Shown here: piece after piece, positions 35,605 through 44,420 of the stretch
Numbering within the stretch: position 1 is the stretch's first letter
How the letters are laid out: each line of letters opens with the position of its first letter
Source: JAJRZL01 sp964557855
GTDB taxonomy: Bacteria > Zixibacteria > MSB-5A5 > GN15 > FEB-12
Direction of reading: 5' to 3'
Assembly (NCBI GenBank): GCA_964557855.1
Contig: CAZLBP010000006.1
Location: 1 to 64,000 of the forward strand
DNA length: 64,000 nt
Notes under the pieces: model-generated
Database searches by the model: none
Seen by the model: only the letters and a program-made list of their open reading frames with translations
What the model was told of the DNA's origin: nothing
Translations under genes and position numbers: made by a program

Positions 35605-38016
35605 TTAGTTGGCCACGTCGCGGACGGAGATTTTATTATGACGCGATTTCGGTCGCGATCGCGGTGTCTCGGTCAACGTGAGTTTGAGCACGTCCCGAAC
35701 TCGTTTAGCGTAATGTAAGTTCAAGCCCTCGAGCAGTTCCGGACGCAGCTCGGAAATATCCTTGCGGTTCCTCTCGGGTATGATGACCTCCATGATGCCG
35801 AGCCGCTTGGCCGCCAGCAGTTTCTCATTGAGGCCGCCGACGCCCAGCACATCACCGGTCAGCGTGATCTCACCCGTCATAGCGATATCCGTCCGGTTGG
35901 GAATCTCGGTCAGCGCCGAGACGATTGCCGTCAGAAGCGTTATCCCGGCCGATGGTCCGTCTTTCGGGACTGCGCCTTCCGGAATATGAATATGCAAATC
36001 CAGTTTCTCGAAAAAGTCGCTTCGTATCCCGAACGTCCCGGCATGGTTGCGCACGTATGACATCGCGGCCGTGGCCGATTCGCGCATGATGTTTCCCAGC
36101 GAACCGGTCAGAGTCAGGTTGGCTTTACCCGGCATCGGCACCACTTCGACCGGCAGAGCCTCGCCCCCCATCTCCGTCCAGGCCAAGCCTACGGCATAGC
36201 CGGTAGTCGGTGTCGTCTTGATGTCGGTCCCCACATATTTCGGCACACCCAGCATTTGGCGAACCTTCTTCTTCGTGAAGACCAACCGACGGAACTTTTT
36301 CCCTTCAGCCGTTTCCACCGCCGCTTTACGCAGCATGGTTCCCATTTTGCGCTCCACCTCGCGCACACCCGCCTCACGGGTGTAGTGGCGAATTATCTCA
36401 AACAGCGCATCCTCCTTGAACTCGACCGACTTGCTCTTCAGGCCGGTTTCCTGCTTGAGTTTGGGAAGGAGGAAATTGCGGGCTATCGTCACTTTCTCGA
36501 AATCCAGGTACCCGGGTAGGCGGATAATCTCCATGCGATCATGCAGCGCCGGCGGTACGGAGCCGGTCGAGTTGGCGGTTGTCACGAAGAGGATGTTGGA
36601 GAGATCAAAGTCGACTTCAATGTAGTTGTCCGAAAACGTACTATTCTGTTCCGGATCCAGGACTTCCAGCAGTGCCGCCGCCGGATCACCCCGAAAGTCG
36701 GCGCCGATCTTGTCTATCTCATCCAAGAGAAAGACCGGATTCGAGGAATCGGCCCGTTTCAGACCCTGTATAATGCGACCGGGCATGGCGCCGATATACG
36801 TGCGGCGATGACCTCTTATTTCAGCCTCGTCGTGAACACCCCCCAGCGACATACGCACGAACCGACGGCCCAGTGCTCTCGCAATCGACTGTCCGACCGA
36901 TGTCTTCCCGACTCCCGGGGGGCCCACCAGGCAGAGAATCGGGCCCTTGACTTTCTTGGCAAGGCGGATGACCGCAAGATGTTCCAGAATTCGCTCTTTG
37001 GCCTTTTCCAGTCCGTAATGGTCGCCATCCAGGATAGACCTTACTTCAGCAAAATCGGTTCTGTCTTCAGTGGTCTTCCCCCACGGTAAACTGAGCAGCC
37101 ACTCCAGATAGGACCGGACCACACCTGACTCAGCCGAGTACGGATGCATTTTTGAGAGCTTCTTGATCTCCTCTTCGGCCTTGGTCATTACCGGCTCCGG
37201 ATATTTGCCGCTCTCCAACTGCGCATACAGGTCATCCACTTCCGCCGACGGTTCGTCAAACTGGCCAAGTTCGTCCTTTATAGCCTTAAGTTGTTGCTGA
37301 AGATAGAATTCACGCTGCGAGCGGGACATCGACTCGCGCACGGTACCGTCTATTTGCTGTTCGATTTTGAGGATTTCGATCTCTTCTTTGAGAATGTCGG
37401 CCAACAACAGGAAGCGTCGTTCTATATCCACCATGTCCAGCAGCCGCTGCTTGACCTCGTTCTTCTGAAGCAAATGCGCGGCTATCGTGTCCGCCAGTTG
37501 ATTGAGATCATCGATCGAAGGTAACGCCACCGGGACTTCATCGGGTACTCGACGGTTCAGCCGGACGTATTCCGTGAAGAGCTCGCGTACGGAGCGCGAT
37601 AATGCCTCCAGCTCGCGCGTGGGCTTGCCGATTTCCGGCAAGCGTACCGCGATATCCGCCGACAGGAATTCATCCCACTGGGTAAACGACGTTACTTCGC
37701 CGCGGACGATTCCCTCGACCAGAACTTTCAGCGTACCGTTCGGCATCTTCATGACCTGCAGCACCCGCGCCACGACTCCCATGGGAAACAGATCATTCTG
37801 CGTGGGATGATCAATTCCCGGCGCCCGCTGAGCGAGCAGCAGGAGTTGCTTGTCGTTGTCCATCGATTCTTTCAGCGCCCGCATGGTGAATTCCCGCCCG
37901 ATCAGCAACGGGAAGATCATGTGAGGGAATATCACCACATCACGCAAGGGTATGATGCTCAATGGACTCCGAACTTTGATCTGTTCCGTATTGTAGTTGA
38001 CTCTATACATAGTCAA
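35605..38016 (-). CDS. lon: ATP-dependent protease Lon
   Basis: Cytoplasmic quality-control protease. An N-terminal substrate-binding domain (LSIIPLRDVVIFPHMIFPLLIGR) is followed by a coiled-coil region ending REFYLQQQLKAIKDELG, an AAA module with Walker A LVGPPGVGKTSVGQSIARALG and Walker B NPVFLLDEIDKIG, and the protease domain with the Ser in PKDGPSAGITL and the Lys further on near NEKLLAAKRLG. The 803-aa length is typical. Upstream spacer 38017-38107 shows a U-rich imperfect hairpin only. Confidence 0.97.
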   Translation of the reverse strand: MTMYRVNYNTEQIKVRSPLSIIPLRDVVIFPHMIFPLLIGREFTMRALKESMDNDKQLLLLAQRAPGIDHPTQNDLFPMGVVARVLQVMKMPNGTLKVLVEGIVRGEVTSFTQWDEFLSADIAVRLPEIGKPTRELEALSRSVRELFTEYVRLNRRVPDEVPVALPSIDDLNQLADTIAAHLLQKNEVKQRLLDMVDIERRFLLLADILKEEIEILKIEQQIDGTVRESMSRSQREFYLQQQLKAIKDELGQFDEPSAEVDDLYAQLESGKYPEPVMTKAEEEIKKLSKMHPYSAESGVVRSYLEWLLSLPWGKTTEDRTDFAEVRSILDGDHYGLEKAKERILEHLAVIRLAKKVKGPILCLVGPPGVGKTSVGQSIARALGRRFVRMSLGGVHDEAEIRGHRRTYIGAMPGRIIQGLKRADSSNPVFLLDEIDKIGADFRGDPAAALLEVLDPEQNSTFSDNYIEVDFDLSNILFVTTANSTGSVPPALHDRMEIIRLPGYLDFEKVTIARNFLLPKLKQETGLKSKSVEFKEDALFEIIRHYTREAGVREVERKMGTMLRKAAVETAEGKKFRRLVFTKKKVRQMLGVPKYVGTDIKTTPTTGYAVGLAWTEMGGEALPVEVVPMPGKANLTLTGSLGNIMRESATAAMSYVRNHAGTFGIRSDFFEKLDLHIHIPEGAVPKDGPSAGITLLTAIVSALTEIPNRTDIAMTGEITLTGDVLGVGGLNEKLLAAKRLGIMEVIIPERNRKDISELRPELLEGLNLHYAKRVRDVLKLTLTETPRSRPKSRHNKISVRDVAN

Positions 38017-38107
38017 GTATGATTGTCTCCCGACAATAAGTTGCGATTACAATGTAACATAGCTTATTCTGCGCAGGCGGCAACACCTTTTTGAAAAAAA
38101 AACGGTG

Positions 38108-40045
38108 TTACTGATCCTGATCCTCGACAAGATAGCGAAACCTGTCCTTGACGGCCTCGTAATCGTGCCTGTCTGTACCGTGTTCCAGGAAAGCCTCGTA
38201 ATTGGCTCGAGCAGCCTCCGTGTTGCCTTTGACTATGGCGTCGGTCATCAGTAGGAGATATCCCACCGCCGAATGAGGATTCCGGGCGAAGAGCGTGTCG
38301 GCGATAGCAAGGGCACTGTCGTACTGTTTGGTGTGCAGATAGGTCAGCCCCAGATGTTCGGTGATCCTGATGTCGTCTGGCGCCAGCTGATGAGCCGCTT
38401 TCAGCACGTCGAGTGTCTCCTGGTGCTTCCCTTGCACCATAAGAACCTGGCTGAGTTTATGAAGCAGCGAGGCGTTCGGGGCACGGTGCTGCAGCACCAA
38501 TCGATAATAGTGCTCGGCTTCAGCGTACTCTCCCCGTTTCTCGAGAAGTACGGCCAGATTGCGGTACGTCTTATCGGGCCGAATTCCCCGCTCTTCCATG
38601 TACCGCGCCAGTTGTATCGCTCGATCGTATTTCTCCTGGTTGATGTGGTAACCGGTGAGAATCGGCCAGCCCGTATCGTCCTTGGTCCCGTAGTACTCCA
38701 CTATGGCTTGGAAGCGATTGACCGACGCCGGAGGAGACGTGTTCGCAGCGACGTAGGACGCCGTGATGAAGGCACAGGTCAGTGTGTACGAGACTGCTAC
38801 TCGAGCGTTGAGATTATTGGAGCTTGTTATCCACACCCGGAATACCAGGAGCCCCGGAGCCAGTAATGTAAGCGCCATCAAATCCCAGTCACGAGCCATA
38901 CCAATAGCCGGATCAACCACCAGGAGAAACAGCAGAGACCCGATAGAAAGGAGCAGCAGGTAATTGCGGGCGGGACTGCGGTCGGCCGATGATCGGGTTA
39001 GAATCGCCGAGCCGATCACCACGAGTATCCCGGGGAAGACGACCAGAATCAGATTGAGTATATCGAGCAGGTGCTTTGTCCCGAAAACGGCATAGTTCGG
39101 GGCGGTCGGCGGACCGGTCAGAAGCGGCAAGAACACGCTCGGCAATCTGCCGGGCAGTTGCGCCAGCCCGACAGCCACGCCGGTCGCCCCAATGACGGAC
39201 AGCAACAGCGTCAAATTCAAGCTGCCGAGAGGCAAGCGTCTTTGCAAACGTCCTTCCAGCGCCAGTAAGACGAGATAGACGACGCCAGGCAGGAAGTACA
39301 AGGCTTGCATGTGCATGGTCAGCGCCACGGCGTAAGCGAGCAACACTGCCCAGAGATGCCGTTGCGTCTGTACATAGCGCAGAGAGAGATTCACGAATGT
39401 AGATGCTGCCGCCCATAACGGGGGATAGAACTCGATATATCCGAAAAACAACAGCATTACACCCGAAGTACACAAGGTAATCAGGACAAGCAGCCGTGTA
39501 AGCACTTCCCGGCCGAGTTTCTGCGCGATGCCCACGAAGTTGAACACGGTTATCGCGCCGGAGACTATGGCCACGATCTGGCCGGCTATCAACACCGTCT
39601 CCCGGGTGTACTCGCCGAGCCAATACTGTACGGTGCGCAACAGCAATATCGAGCCCGGCTCCGTGAGCTTGACAATGAACTTCTTCCCCTGCCCGTAGAC
39701 CGAAAGATTGGTGTAACCGTCACCCAGGAAATGCGTCTCGCTCCGGAAGAGATAGAACAGCAGGGCGAAGACGAGCATGACAAGAGGCGTAGACCACAAT
39801 CGTCTCTCAAATACCAGTGCATCCGCGCGGCTGACCACTCGGCGTAGAGCGCCTCCCATACCCGGTGCGAACAGCAGCACCGCCACTATTAGTACCACTG
39901 CCACGAACACGTATGCAAACGTATCAGAGACGAACTGCAGGTGGTTGAAGCCCCACATGGCTCTGGGGGACACTAACGAGAATACGCCGAAGAGGGCCAG
40001 GTTGAGCACGATCAGAAATGAGAGCACCCTTGATTCTCGTGTCAT
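38108..40045 (-). CDS. Multi-pass membrane protein (GT-C-like) with C-terminal TPR domain
   Basis: About eleven predicted transmembrane segments in residues 1-440 precede four or more TPR repeats (about 465-640: GYHINQEKYDRAIQLARYM, EKRGEYAEAEHYYRLVLQH, GKHQETLDVLKAAHQLAPD, HTKQYDSALAIADTLFARN). The loop FRSETHFLGDGYTNLSVYGQG after the early helices has an Asp where GT-C glycosyltransferases keep a catalytic acid, and it is followed by EPGSILLLRTVQYWLG. Membership of GT-C is an inference from this layout. It does not match a family I can name. It ends about 70 nt before the lon promoter side and shares strand with its neighbours. Confidence 0.65.
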   Translation of the reverse strand: MTRESRVLSFLIVLNLALFGVFSLVSPRAMWGFNHLQFVSDTFAYVFVAVVLIVAVLLFAPGMGGALRRVVSRADALVFERRLWSTPLVMLVFALLFYLFRSETHFLGDGYTNLSVYGQGKKFIVKLTEPGSILLLRTVQYWLGEYTRETVLIAGQIVAIVSGAITVFNFVGIAQKLGREVLTRLLVLITLCTSGVMLLFFGYIEFYPPLWAAASTFVNLSLRYVQTQRHLWAVLLAYAVALTMHMQALYFLPGVVYLVLLALEGRLQRRLPLGSLNLTLLLSVIGATGVAVGLAQLPGRLPSVFLPLLTGPPTAPNYAVFGTKHLLDILNLILVVFPGILVVIGSAILTRSSADRSPARNYLLLLSIGSLLFLLVVDPAIGMARDWDLMALTLLAPGLLVFRVWITSSNNLNARVAVSYTLTCAFITASYVAANTSPPASVNRFQAIVEYYGTKDDTGWPILTGYHINQEKYDRAIQLARYMEERGIRPDKTYRNLAVLLEKRGEYAEAEHYYRLVLQHRAPNASLLHKLSQVLMVQGKHQETLDVLKAAHQLAPDDIRITEHLGLTYLHTKQYDSALAIADTLFARNPHSAVGYLLLMTDAIVKGNTEAARANYEAFLEHGTDRHDYEAVKDRFRYLVEDQDQ

Positions 40046-40127
40046 ATTTCAAGTATACGTACCATGGCCGCGCTTAACAACAAGGGAAGTGAAAGTGAAG
40101 CGGGGATAGGAAGAAAGGAATCGATCG

Positions 40128-41075
40128 CTATTTGTATATGGTCGTGATGACGAGCCAGAGGATAACGAGCAGAACGGCCAGGACGGACAGCAGCGCGTAC
40201 TGGCGCGGGGTGGTCGGCTTAACCTGCAGGAACTCGCGCGTCGGGGCGGCTTCGTCAAAGGATTTCATCGCTTCGAGCGTAAGCTGCATTTCCTCGGCGC
40301 TTTGGAGGCGTTCCGCGGGTTCTTTGGCCAGGAGTTTTTCGACGAGGAGCACGGTATCGCCCGGGAGATTATATTCATGGCGCAGGTTATGGAAATCGGG
40401 GTTTTGGCGGAGGACGGCTTTTTCGACCTCCTCGCGGGAGTGGCCCTCAAACACAGGTCTGCCGGTCAATAATTCCCAGAACACCGCGCCCAGTGAGAAC
40501 AGATCGCTCGCCATGGTGGCCGGGTGCCCGGCCACCTGCTCCGGCGAGTGGTAGCGCAGTTCGTTCGTGAAATGTTCATCGTCGACATTGCTATCCATAC
40601 CATCGCGCAGCAAACCGAAATCCACGATTTTGATGGTACCGTCGGAAGCGACCATGATATTCGACAGCCGGATACTGCCGTGAACGATGTGCCATTTCTG
40701 GGCATGGGCCAGCCCGCGCGCGATCTGGAGCGCATAGTCTATGAACGTTTTGTTGTCGACCCGGCCCTGTGCCGTTTTCTCCTGCAGGGTTTGTCCTTCG
40801 ATATACTCCATGACGATCAGCAGGTTGCCGTTGGTCCTGGTGGCGCCGTAGACCGTGCCGATGTTGGGGTGGACGAGGTCGGTCATGGTACGCAGCGTGG
40901 ACAGGCAGCGCGCCCGAAACACCTGGTCGGCCAGCAGATCCTGACGCAGCCAGCGAAGCGCCACGACCCGTTCCATGGTCGCATCCCAGGCCTTATACAC
41001 AGCGCCGGTGGTACCCTCGCCGATCTTCTCGGTCAGGACATACTGGAGGACCTGTTTGTTGGAAATGTCTTCCAT
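40128..41075 (-). CDS. Membrane-anchored serine/threonine pseudokinase
   Basis: A Hanks-type kinase fold with degenerate catalysis. The glycine loop is IGEGTTGAVYKAW (18-30). The beta-3 Lys of VAIK is Arg (R41 in VVALRWL). The HRDxKxxN motif reads HGSIRLSN (132-139), so the catalytic Asp is Ser and the Lys is Arg. DFG is kept (D152). An APE-like SPEQ follows, then DLFSLGAVFWELLTGRPVFEG. A single C-terminal transmembrane helix (YALLSVLAVLLVILWLVITTIY) ends the protein with almost nothing beyond it. The ATG at 41075 is chosen because the fold begins right after it; the longer frame runs into repeat DNA. It is likely a scaffold or allosteric sensor rather than an active kinase. Confidence 0.8.
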   Translation of the reverse strand: MEDISNKQVLQYVLTEKIGEGTTGAVYKAWDATMERVVALRWLRQDLLADQVFRARCLSTLRTMTDLVHPNIGTVYGATRTNGNLLIVMEYIEGQTLQEKTAQGRVDNKTFIDYALQIARGLAHAQKWHIVHGSIRLSNIMVASDGTIKIVDFGLLRDGMDSNVDDEHFTNELRYHSPEQVAGHPATMASDLFSLGAVFWELLTGRPVFEGHSREEVEKAVLRQNPDFHNLRHEYNLPGDTVLLVEKLLAKEPAERLQSAEEMQLTLEAMKSFDEAAPTREFLQVKPTTPRQYALLSVLAVLLVILWLVITTIYK

Positions 41076-41162
41076 ATAGCGATTAACGGATGAAAGAGGG
41101 TGTAACTTGAGGGCGAGGCGAGAGGAGATTTGTCGGGCGTCTAACGGATTTGGCCGGGTGGC

Positions 41163-41218
41163 GCACCGCTTGCGGTGCGGGACTATTCGCGTGCTGTCAG
41201 GCGACCCTGCCTGACAGC
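41163..41218. repeat. Dispersed palindromic repeats, type B
   Basis: Two hairpins side by side: GCACCGC/GCGGTGC at 41163-41178 and GCTGTCAGGC-GACCCT-GCCTGACAGC at 41193-41218. The second recurs at 57845-57870 with the same 10-bp stem and the reverse-complement loop AGGGTC, i.e. the same element inverted. They mark the boundary between the pseudokinase and an AT-rich gene. Confidence 0.75.
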
Positions 41219-41306
41219 TTCTTGGCCGTCGGGCAGAGTCACCTGGAAGGTCGGCTCTCAAATTTAGGTTTGACGCATATCATACGAATCGGTATACTGT
41301 CCGAGT

Positions 41307-42017
41307 ATGGCCCCTGAAAATGAAACCAACCACAGGCTTAGAACTAGGCTGTTACGGTTCGTAACATACGTTCTTACGATATTTATTACACTTGCCGTTA
41401 CATACCTATGGGAGTGGGTAACTGCTCCTTCAACTGACCTCTCAGCGAGAATTACACACGCAAATTTCCGGTTACCAGAAGCAATTCGAAAAGAGCTTCC
41501 AAATTCATTAGATTCAAATGGAGAAGCAAGTTTGCTATGGAGCCCTTACTACAACGAGAACATGACTTTTTGGTATGCAACGGTAAAGAATGGCAAATCC
41601 GGCAAAGTCGATTCTGTCAATCTCTTTTTACCCGACGTCAATTGTGTTGAGATAACAAAGAATGGCTCAACAACTGATTTTGCAAAATTGAATGGAAAGA
41701 TCCCACTTGGAACCTTATATCCAACTGATGAAGTTGTGATACTCGCATGGGGTCGGACGCCATATAGTTCTGATCGCGCAGGTATTAAATTGACACATTT
41801 GAACGGAGTAGGAGAAGTATCAACGGATTTGCCTGAGAGTAGTATTTGGTCGTTTCAAAAAGCCTGGATTCTCTACTTGTTTTGGCTGATTGTACTCTTG
41901 GCTGCTCTGGGGTTCTTCGGGTGGACGCGCTTACAGCGTTGGAAAGGCAGGGTTATTGCGTTAGCAACAAAAGAACGTGGCAAAGAGCGGACTATCGAAT
42001 ACGACGAAAACAAGTAG
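41307..42017 (+). CDS. AT-rich orphan membrane protein
   Basis: Not recognised. 236 residues with a transmembrane helix near each end (FVTYVLTIFITLAVTYLW at about 18-35, and AWILYLFWLIVLLAALGFFGW at about 187-207) and a roughly 150-residue exposed middle that looks beta-rich. A basic cytoplasmic tail follows (RLQRWKGRVIALATKERGK). Codon use and base composition are visibly AT-richer than both neighbours (many A/T-ending codons). It is plus strand in a minus-strand region and is flanked by palindromic repeats on both sides, all consistent with recent horizontal gain. Confidence 0.65.
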   Translation: MAPENETNHRLRTRLLRFVTYVLTIFITLAVTYLWEWVTAPSTDLSARITHANFRLPEAIRKELPNSLDSNGEASLLWSPYYNENMTFWYATVKNGKSGKVDSVNLFLPDVNCVEITKNGSTTDFAKLNGKIPLGTLYPTDEVVILAWGRTPYSSDRAGIKLTHLNGVGEVSTDLPESSIWSFQKAWILYLFWLIVLLAALGFFGWTRLQRWKGRVIALATKERGKERTIEYDENK

Positions 42018-42968
42018 GGGGTTGAGTTCTGATGCAGTTCAAGGCAATCAGAAAACGTGAACCAGCTAATCTCCTTCATGAACTCTGGAATGGGATTGGT
42101 TTTTGAGATAAAAGAACTGCAATCACTTTTATTCCTCAAAACACTTTGCATCCAAACTGTTAGCAACAGTGTCAAGGTATAGATAGTATCAATTGAATGG
42201 GAGCATTCTATTCAAGAAACAAAGGGGTCATCAACATTGGGCAAGAGGAAACCAGGAAAGCAACGGTGGAAGGCCGGGGTGTGTACTTCTGTCCACGTGT
42301 GAAGACCACCCCTGGGCCCTCCTGGGAGGGGAATGAGAAGAGGACCATCCAATAATAGACATCGTCGTCTAGTCGTAGGTCGGGTTCTGCGGCGCCAAAG
42401 GCGGCGAAAAAACCGACACGTGATCGGATCAGGGAGTGACGTGTCGGGTTGCTCGCTTGCTGCGCAAGGCTCGGAACCCGACCTACAACGTACATCTGCC
42501 GCAAGGGGCAGCTGCCGCCGCCGTGCTCGTAGCCGGAAAAGACCCACCCCTTAATCCCCTCCGAGGAGGGGAATGAGGACAAGTCCGGGGTCGCCCGGGG
42601 CTTGCCCTGAAATCCGTGGGGGTTTGGGAAAAATCCCCGGTTTCGAGCACTAATTGCCGTATCATGGATAACGGAACCCACCGCAAGCGGTGGGCGACCC
42701 GAGCTAATGTCATTCCTGCGAAGGCAGGAATCCATTCTTTCGTAGGGACAGCTCGTCAGGTGTCCGCCGTAGGTCACTGCAATTCGGTGCCTGACAACTT
42801 CCGTGTGGCCGGGATCTCCGATCCCGGATTCCCGCGATCACAGATCGCGGCCACATAAATCGCGAAACGAACCCATTTCGATAGACACAAAAAAGTCGGA
42901 ACCGCATTGGTTCCGACCTCTTTCAGTCGATAAGCTATCTCACTGCGCACGGCAATGAACTTCTAGCC
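42018..42968. repeat. 951-nt gene-free patch: AT-rich remnant followed by a mosaic of palindromes
   Basis: 42018-42270 continues the AT-rich composition of the preceding gene and codes for nothing clear. 42300-42860 is a mosaic of hairpins: GTAGGTCGGGTTC/GAACCCGACCTAC spaced far apart (42375-42387 with 42474-42486), CCCACCGC/GCGGTGGG (42677-42694), ATTCCTGC/GCAGGAAT (42712-42731), a GTAGGGACAGCTCG unit near 42741, and GTGGCCGGGATC paired with GATCGCGGCCAC units (42804-42855). Related units occur at 54567-54586, 57894-57950 and inside umuD. Short open frames here are translations of the repeats. Confidence 0.65.
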
Positions 42969-43166
42969 TCACGTGAATTTGCTGCTGCACGACGAGGGCG
43001 TGCAGGAGGCACAGCCCGATGATATTCCTTTGGCAGATATCAGTGATATCAGGCGTAGCACCTTGTCGGACTTGCATTTCGGGCAGGGGACTTTCTCCGC
43101 CTCGCCTGACACCAGGTCCTCGAACTTGTGCGCGCAGTCCGTACATTGAAACTCGTATATCGGCAT
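42969..43166 (-). CDS. FmdB-type zinc-ribbon protein
   Basis: A 65-residue protein with the FmdB/CxxC-CxxC-SSSS layout: MPIYEFQCTDCAHKFEDL, VPCPKCKSDKVLRLIS, then a Cys/Ser-rich tail (GCASCTPSSC). Two CxxC pairs form the zinc ribbon. Family members are putative regulatory or nucleic-acid-binding proteins of uncertain role. It starts 14 nt after the stop of the TGA-containing small membrane protein, with GGTGGAG as ribosome-binding site, so the two are one operon. Confidence 0.88.
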   Translation of the reverse strand: MPIYEFQCTDCAHKFEDLVSGEAEKVPCPKCKSDKVLRLISLISAKGISSGCASCTPSSCSSKFT

Positions 43167-43180
43167 TGCTTCACTCCACC

Positions 43181-43363
43181 TTATTCTACTACTGCCATGA
43201 CCGCCCCGGTCACCGCCCCTACCACCGTCGGTACATAGGGGTTACACATCAGCGGTCACGTCGATCCCAAGGCAATATACAAAAAATACATGCCGATGCC
43301 AAGTATACCGCCGAATGCCGTATAACCAAGGGTCCTTAGGTTCAGTACACGCTTCATATTCAT
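43181..43363 (-). CDS. DUF6132-like 60-aa membrane protein with in-frame TGA at the conserved Cys (candidate selenoprotein)
   Basis: Reading through TGA 43258-43256 as codon 36 gives a 60-residue protein. A membrane helix (LGYTAFGGILGIGMYFLYIA) is followed by GST-U-PLMCNPYVPTV and a second helix (VVGAVTGAVMAVV). Small DUF6132-type proteins read GxCPITSNPY at this place, so the TGA falls on the conserved Cys, and a new Cys is present four residues later (UxxxC). If the TGA were a stop, only a 35-aa peptide lacking the family signature would be made. A SECIS-like hairpin follows. The stop TAA is 14 nt before the FmdB gene, so the ORF fits an operon exactly. Start ATG at 43363 or 43357; Shine-Dalgarno weak. 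Relatives often sit with rhodanese or thioredoxin genes, hinting at sulfur/redox work (from memory). Confidence 0.65.
43216..43241 (-). promoter_or_regulatory. SECIS-like hairpin after the DUF6132-like TGA
   Basis: On the minus strand, CCCCUA pairs with UAGGGG, and after a small internal loop UACC pairs with GGUG (one U-G) to close a triloop GAC at 43229-43227. The loop begins 27 nt after the UGA and starts with G, meeting the distance (16-37 nt) and loop-G rules for bacterial SECIS elements. Confidence 0.5.
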
Positions 43364-43429
43364 CTCATAGTGTCCAGCCGATGGCGCTGTCAATACGTGG
43401 CGCCGGATCGATCTTCAGATCGACCGGGC

Positions 43430-43819
43430 CTACACCGACTCCTTCATAATATCTTTCAATGTCTCTTCAACACCTTCCGCAAGTTCCTTAAGCCCCGCCT
43501 CCGGCATCATCTGAGCTATAATTGACGGTCGCCCAAGCTTGACAACAGTTTTGCCGTCTTCGGTGTACACCGAGTATCGGCAGGGCATGAACAGTGAAAC
43601 GTCAATGTCTTTCTTCAGGGCTTCGTGGGCGAACCCGGCATTACAGATCTCAATAATCTTCAGCGGTTCACGCTCCAGTCCTTTTTCGGCCAATGTCTCC
43701 TGAACGTCGTGCACCGCCAGCACCCTGAACTTATGCTCAGCGGTCTGCTTTTCGATATTCTCAACTACCGTATCAAACGGCTTGTCCGACTCCATTTTGA
43801 AAGCAAATTCCATAGTCAT
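43430..43819 (-). CDS. DUF302 family protein
   Basis: 129 residues of the DUF302 alpha/beta fold: an amphipathic start (FAFKMESDKPFDTVVENIEKQ), the central KIIEICNAGFAHEALKKDIDVSLFMPCRYSVY and the hydrophobic strand TVVKLGRPSIIAQMM. The core C-x(n)-MPCR segment is the family signature. Function is unknown; proteins of this family occur near sulfur-metabolism and metal-stress genes. It is in line with OsmC (upstream) and the DUF6132-like/FmdB pair (downstream) on the same strand, so a shared redox role is plausible. Confidence 0.85.
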   Translation of the reverse strand: MTMEFAFKMESDKPFDTVVENIEKQTAEHKFRVLAVHDVQETLAEKGLEREPLKIIEICNAGFAHEALKKDIDVSLFMPCRYSVYTEDGKTVVKLGRPSIIAQMMPEAGLKELAEGVEETLKDIMKESV

Positions 43820-43890
43820 ATTTACTCCATACTGTTTGTGTCTTCTTCCTTCCTTATCATGAGATACCGGAAGACACAGAACGATTCAGA

Positions 43891-44310
43891 TTAATCCTTC
43901 ACTATTTCATACGAAGTGATGACTTTGGAGACGTTTTTGACGGTCTGGCTCACAACGCAATACTTCTCCTCGGACAGCTCAATCGCCTTCGCCAGCTTCT
44001 TTTCGTCAACGTTATCCCCTTTGACAGTGAATTTGACCTCAATCGTATGAAACGGTTTGGGGTATTCGTCCGGCTGATGCGCAATAACTTCGATTGTCAG
44101 TTCGGTCAGTTTCTGCCGTTGCTTTTCAAGGATCCTCACCACGTCGATCCCGGAACAACCGGCCATGCCGTACAGCAACAGCTCGGTCGGTTTGTACCCG
44201 GATTCTTCGCCGCCGGCCTTTTTGGCCCCGTCGGTTACGATCTTGTGCCCGAATGCGCTCGTACCTTCGAATTTGAGCCCGCCCTGCCAGTTGAGTTTTG
44301 CCGTCACCAT
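43891..44310 (-). CDS. OsmC/Ohr-family peroxiredoxin-like protein
   Basis: Thiol-dependent hydroperoxide-reductase fold. The start MVTAKLNWQGGLKFEG is the usual OsmC beginning. The two family cysteines are present: GMAGCSGIDVV (peroxidatic) and EEKYCVVSQTV (resolving). The 139-aa length fits the YhfA-like branch. The longer upstream frame lacks homology and was not used. It lies between the DUF302 gene and the DUF255 thioredoxin-like gene. OsmC homologues are known to include selenoproteins, but here both positions are Cys. Confidence 0.9.
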   Translation of the reverse strand: MVTAKLNWQGGLKFEGTSAFGHKIVTDGAKKAGGEESGYKPTELLLYGMAGCSGIDVVRILEKQRQKLTELTIEVIAHQPDEYPKPFHTIEVKFTVKGDNVDEKKLAKAIELSEEKYCVVSQTVKNVSKVITSYEIVKD

Positions 44311-44420
44311 GAGAACTCGCTCCTGTTGCTGTATACCATCTGGATCTGTCTCGGTTCCCCGTCTCAACTGCAGCAGGATTCCCGAAACAGACAAATCACA
44401 TCCGGCCAATATAGCCGCCG

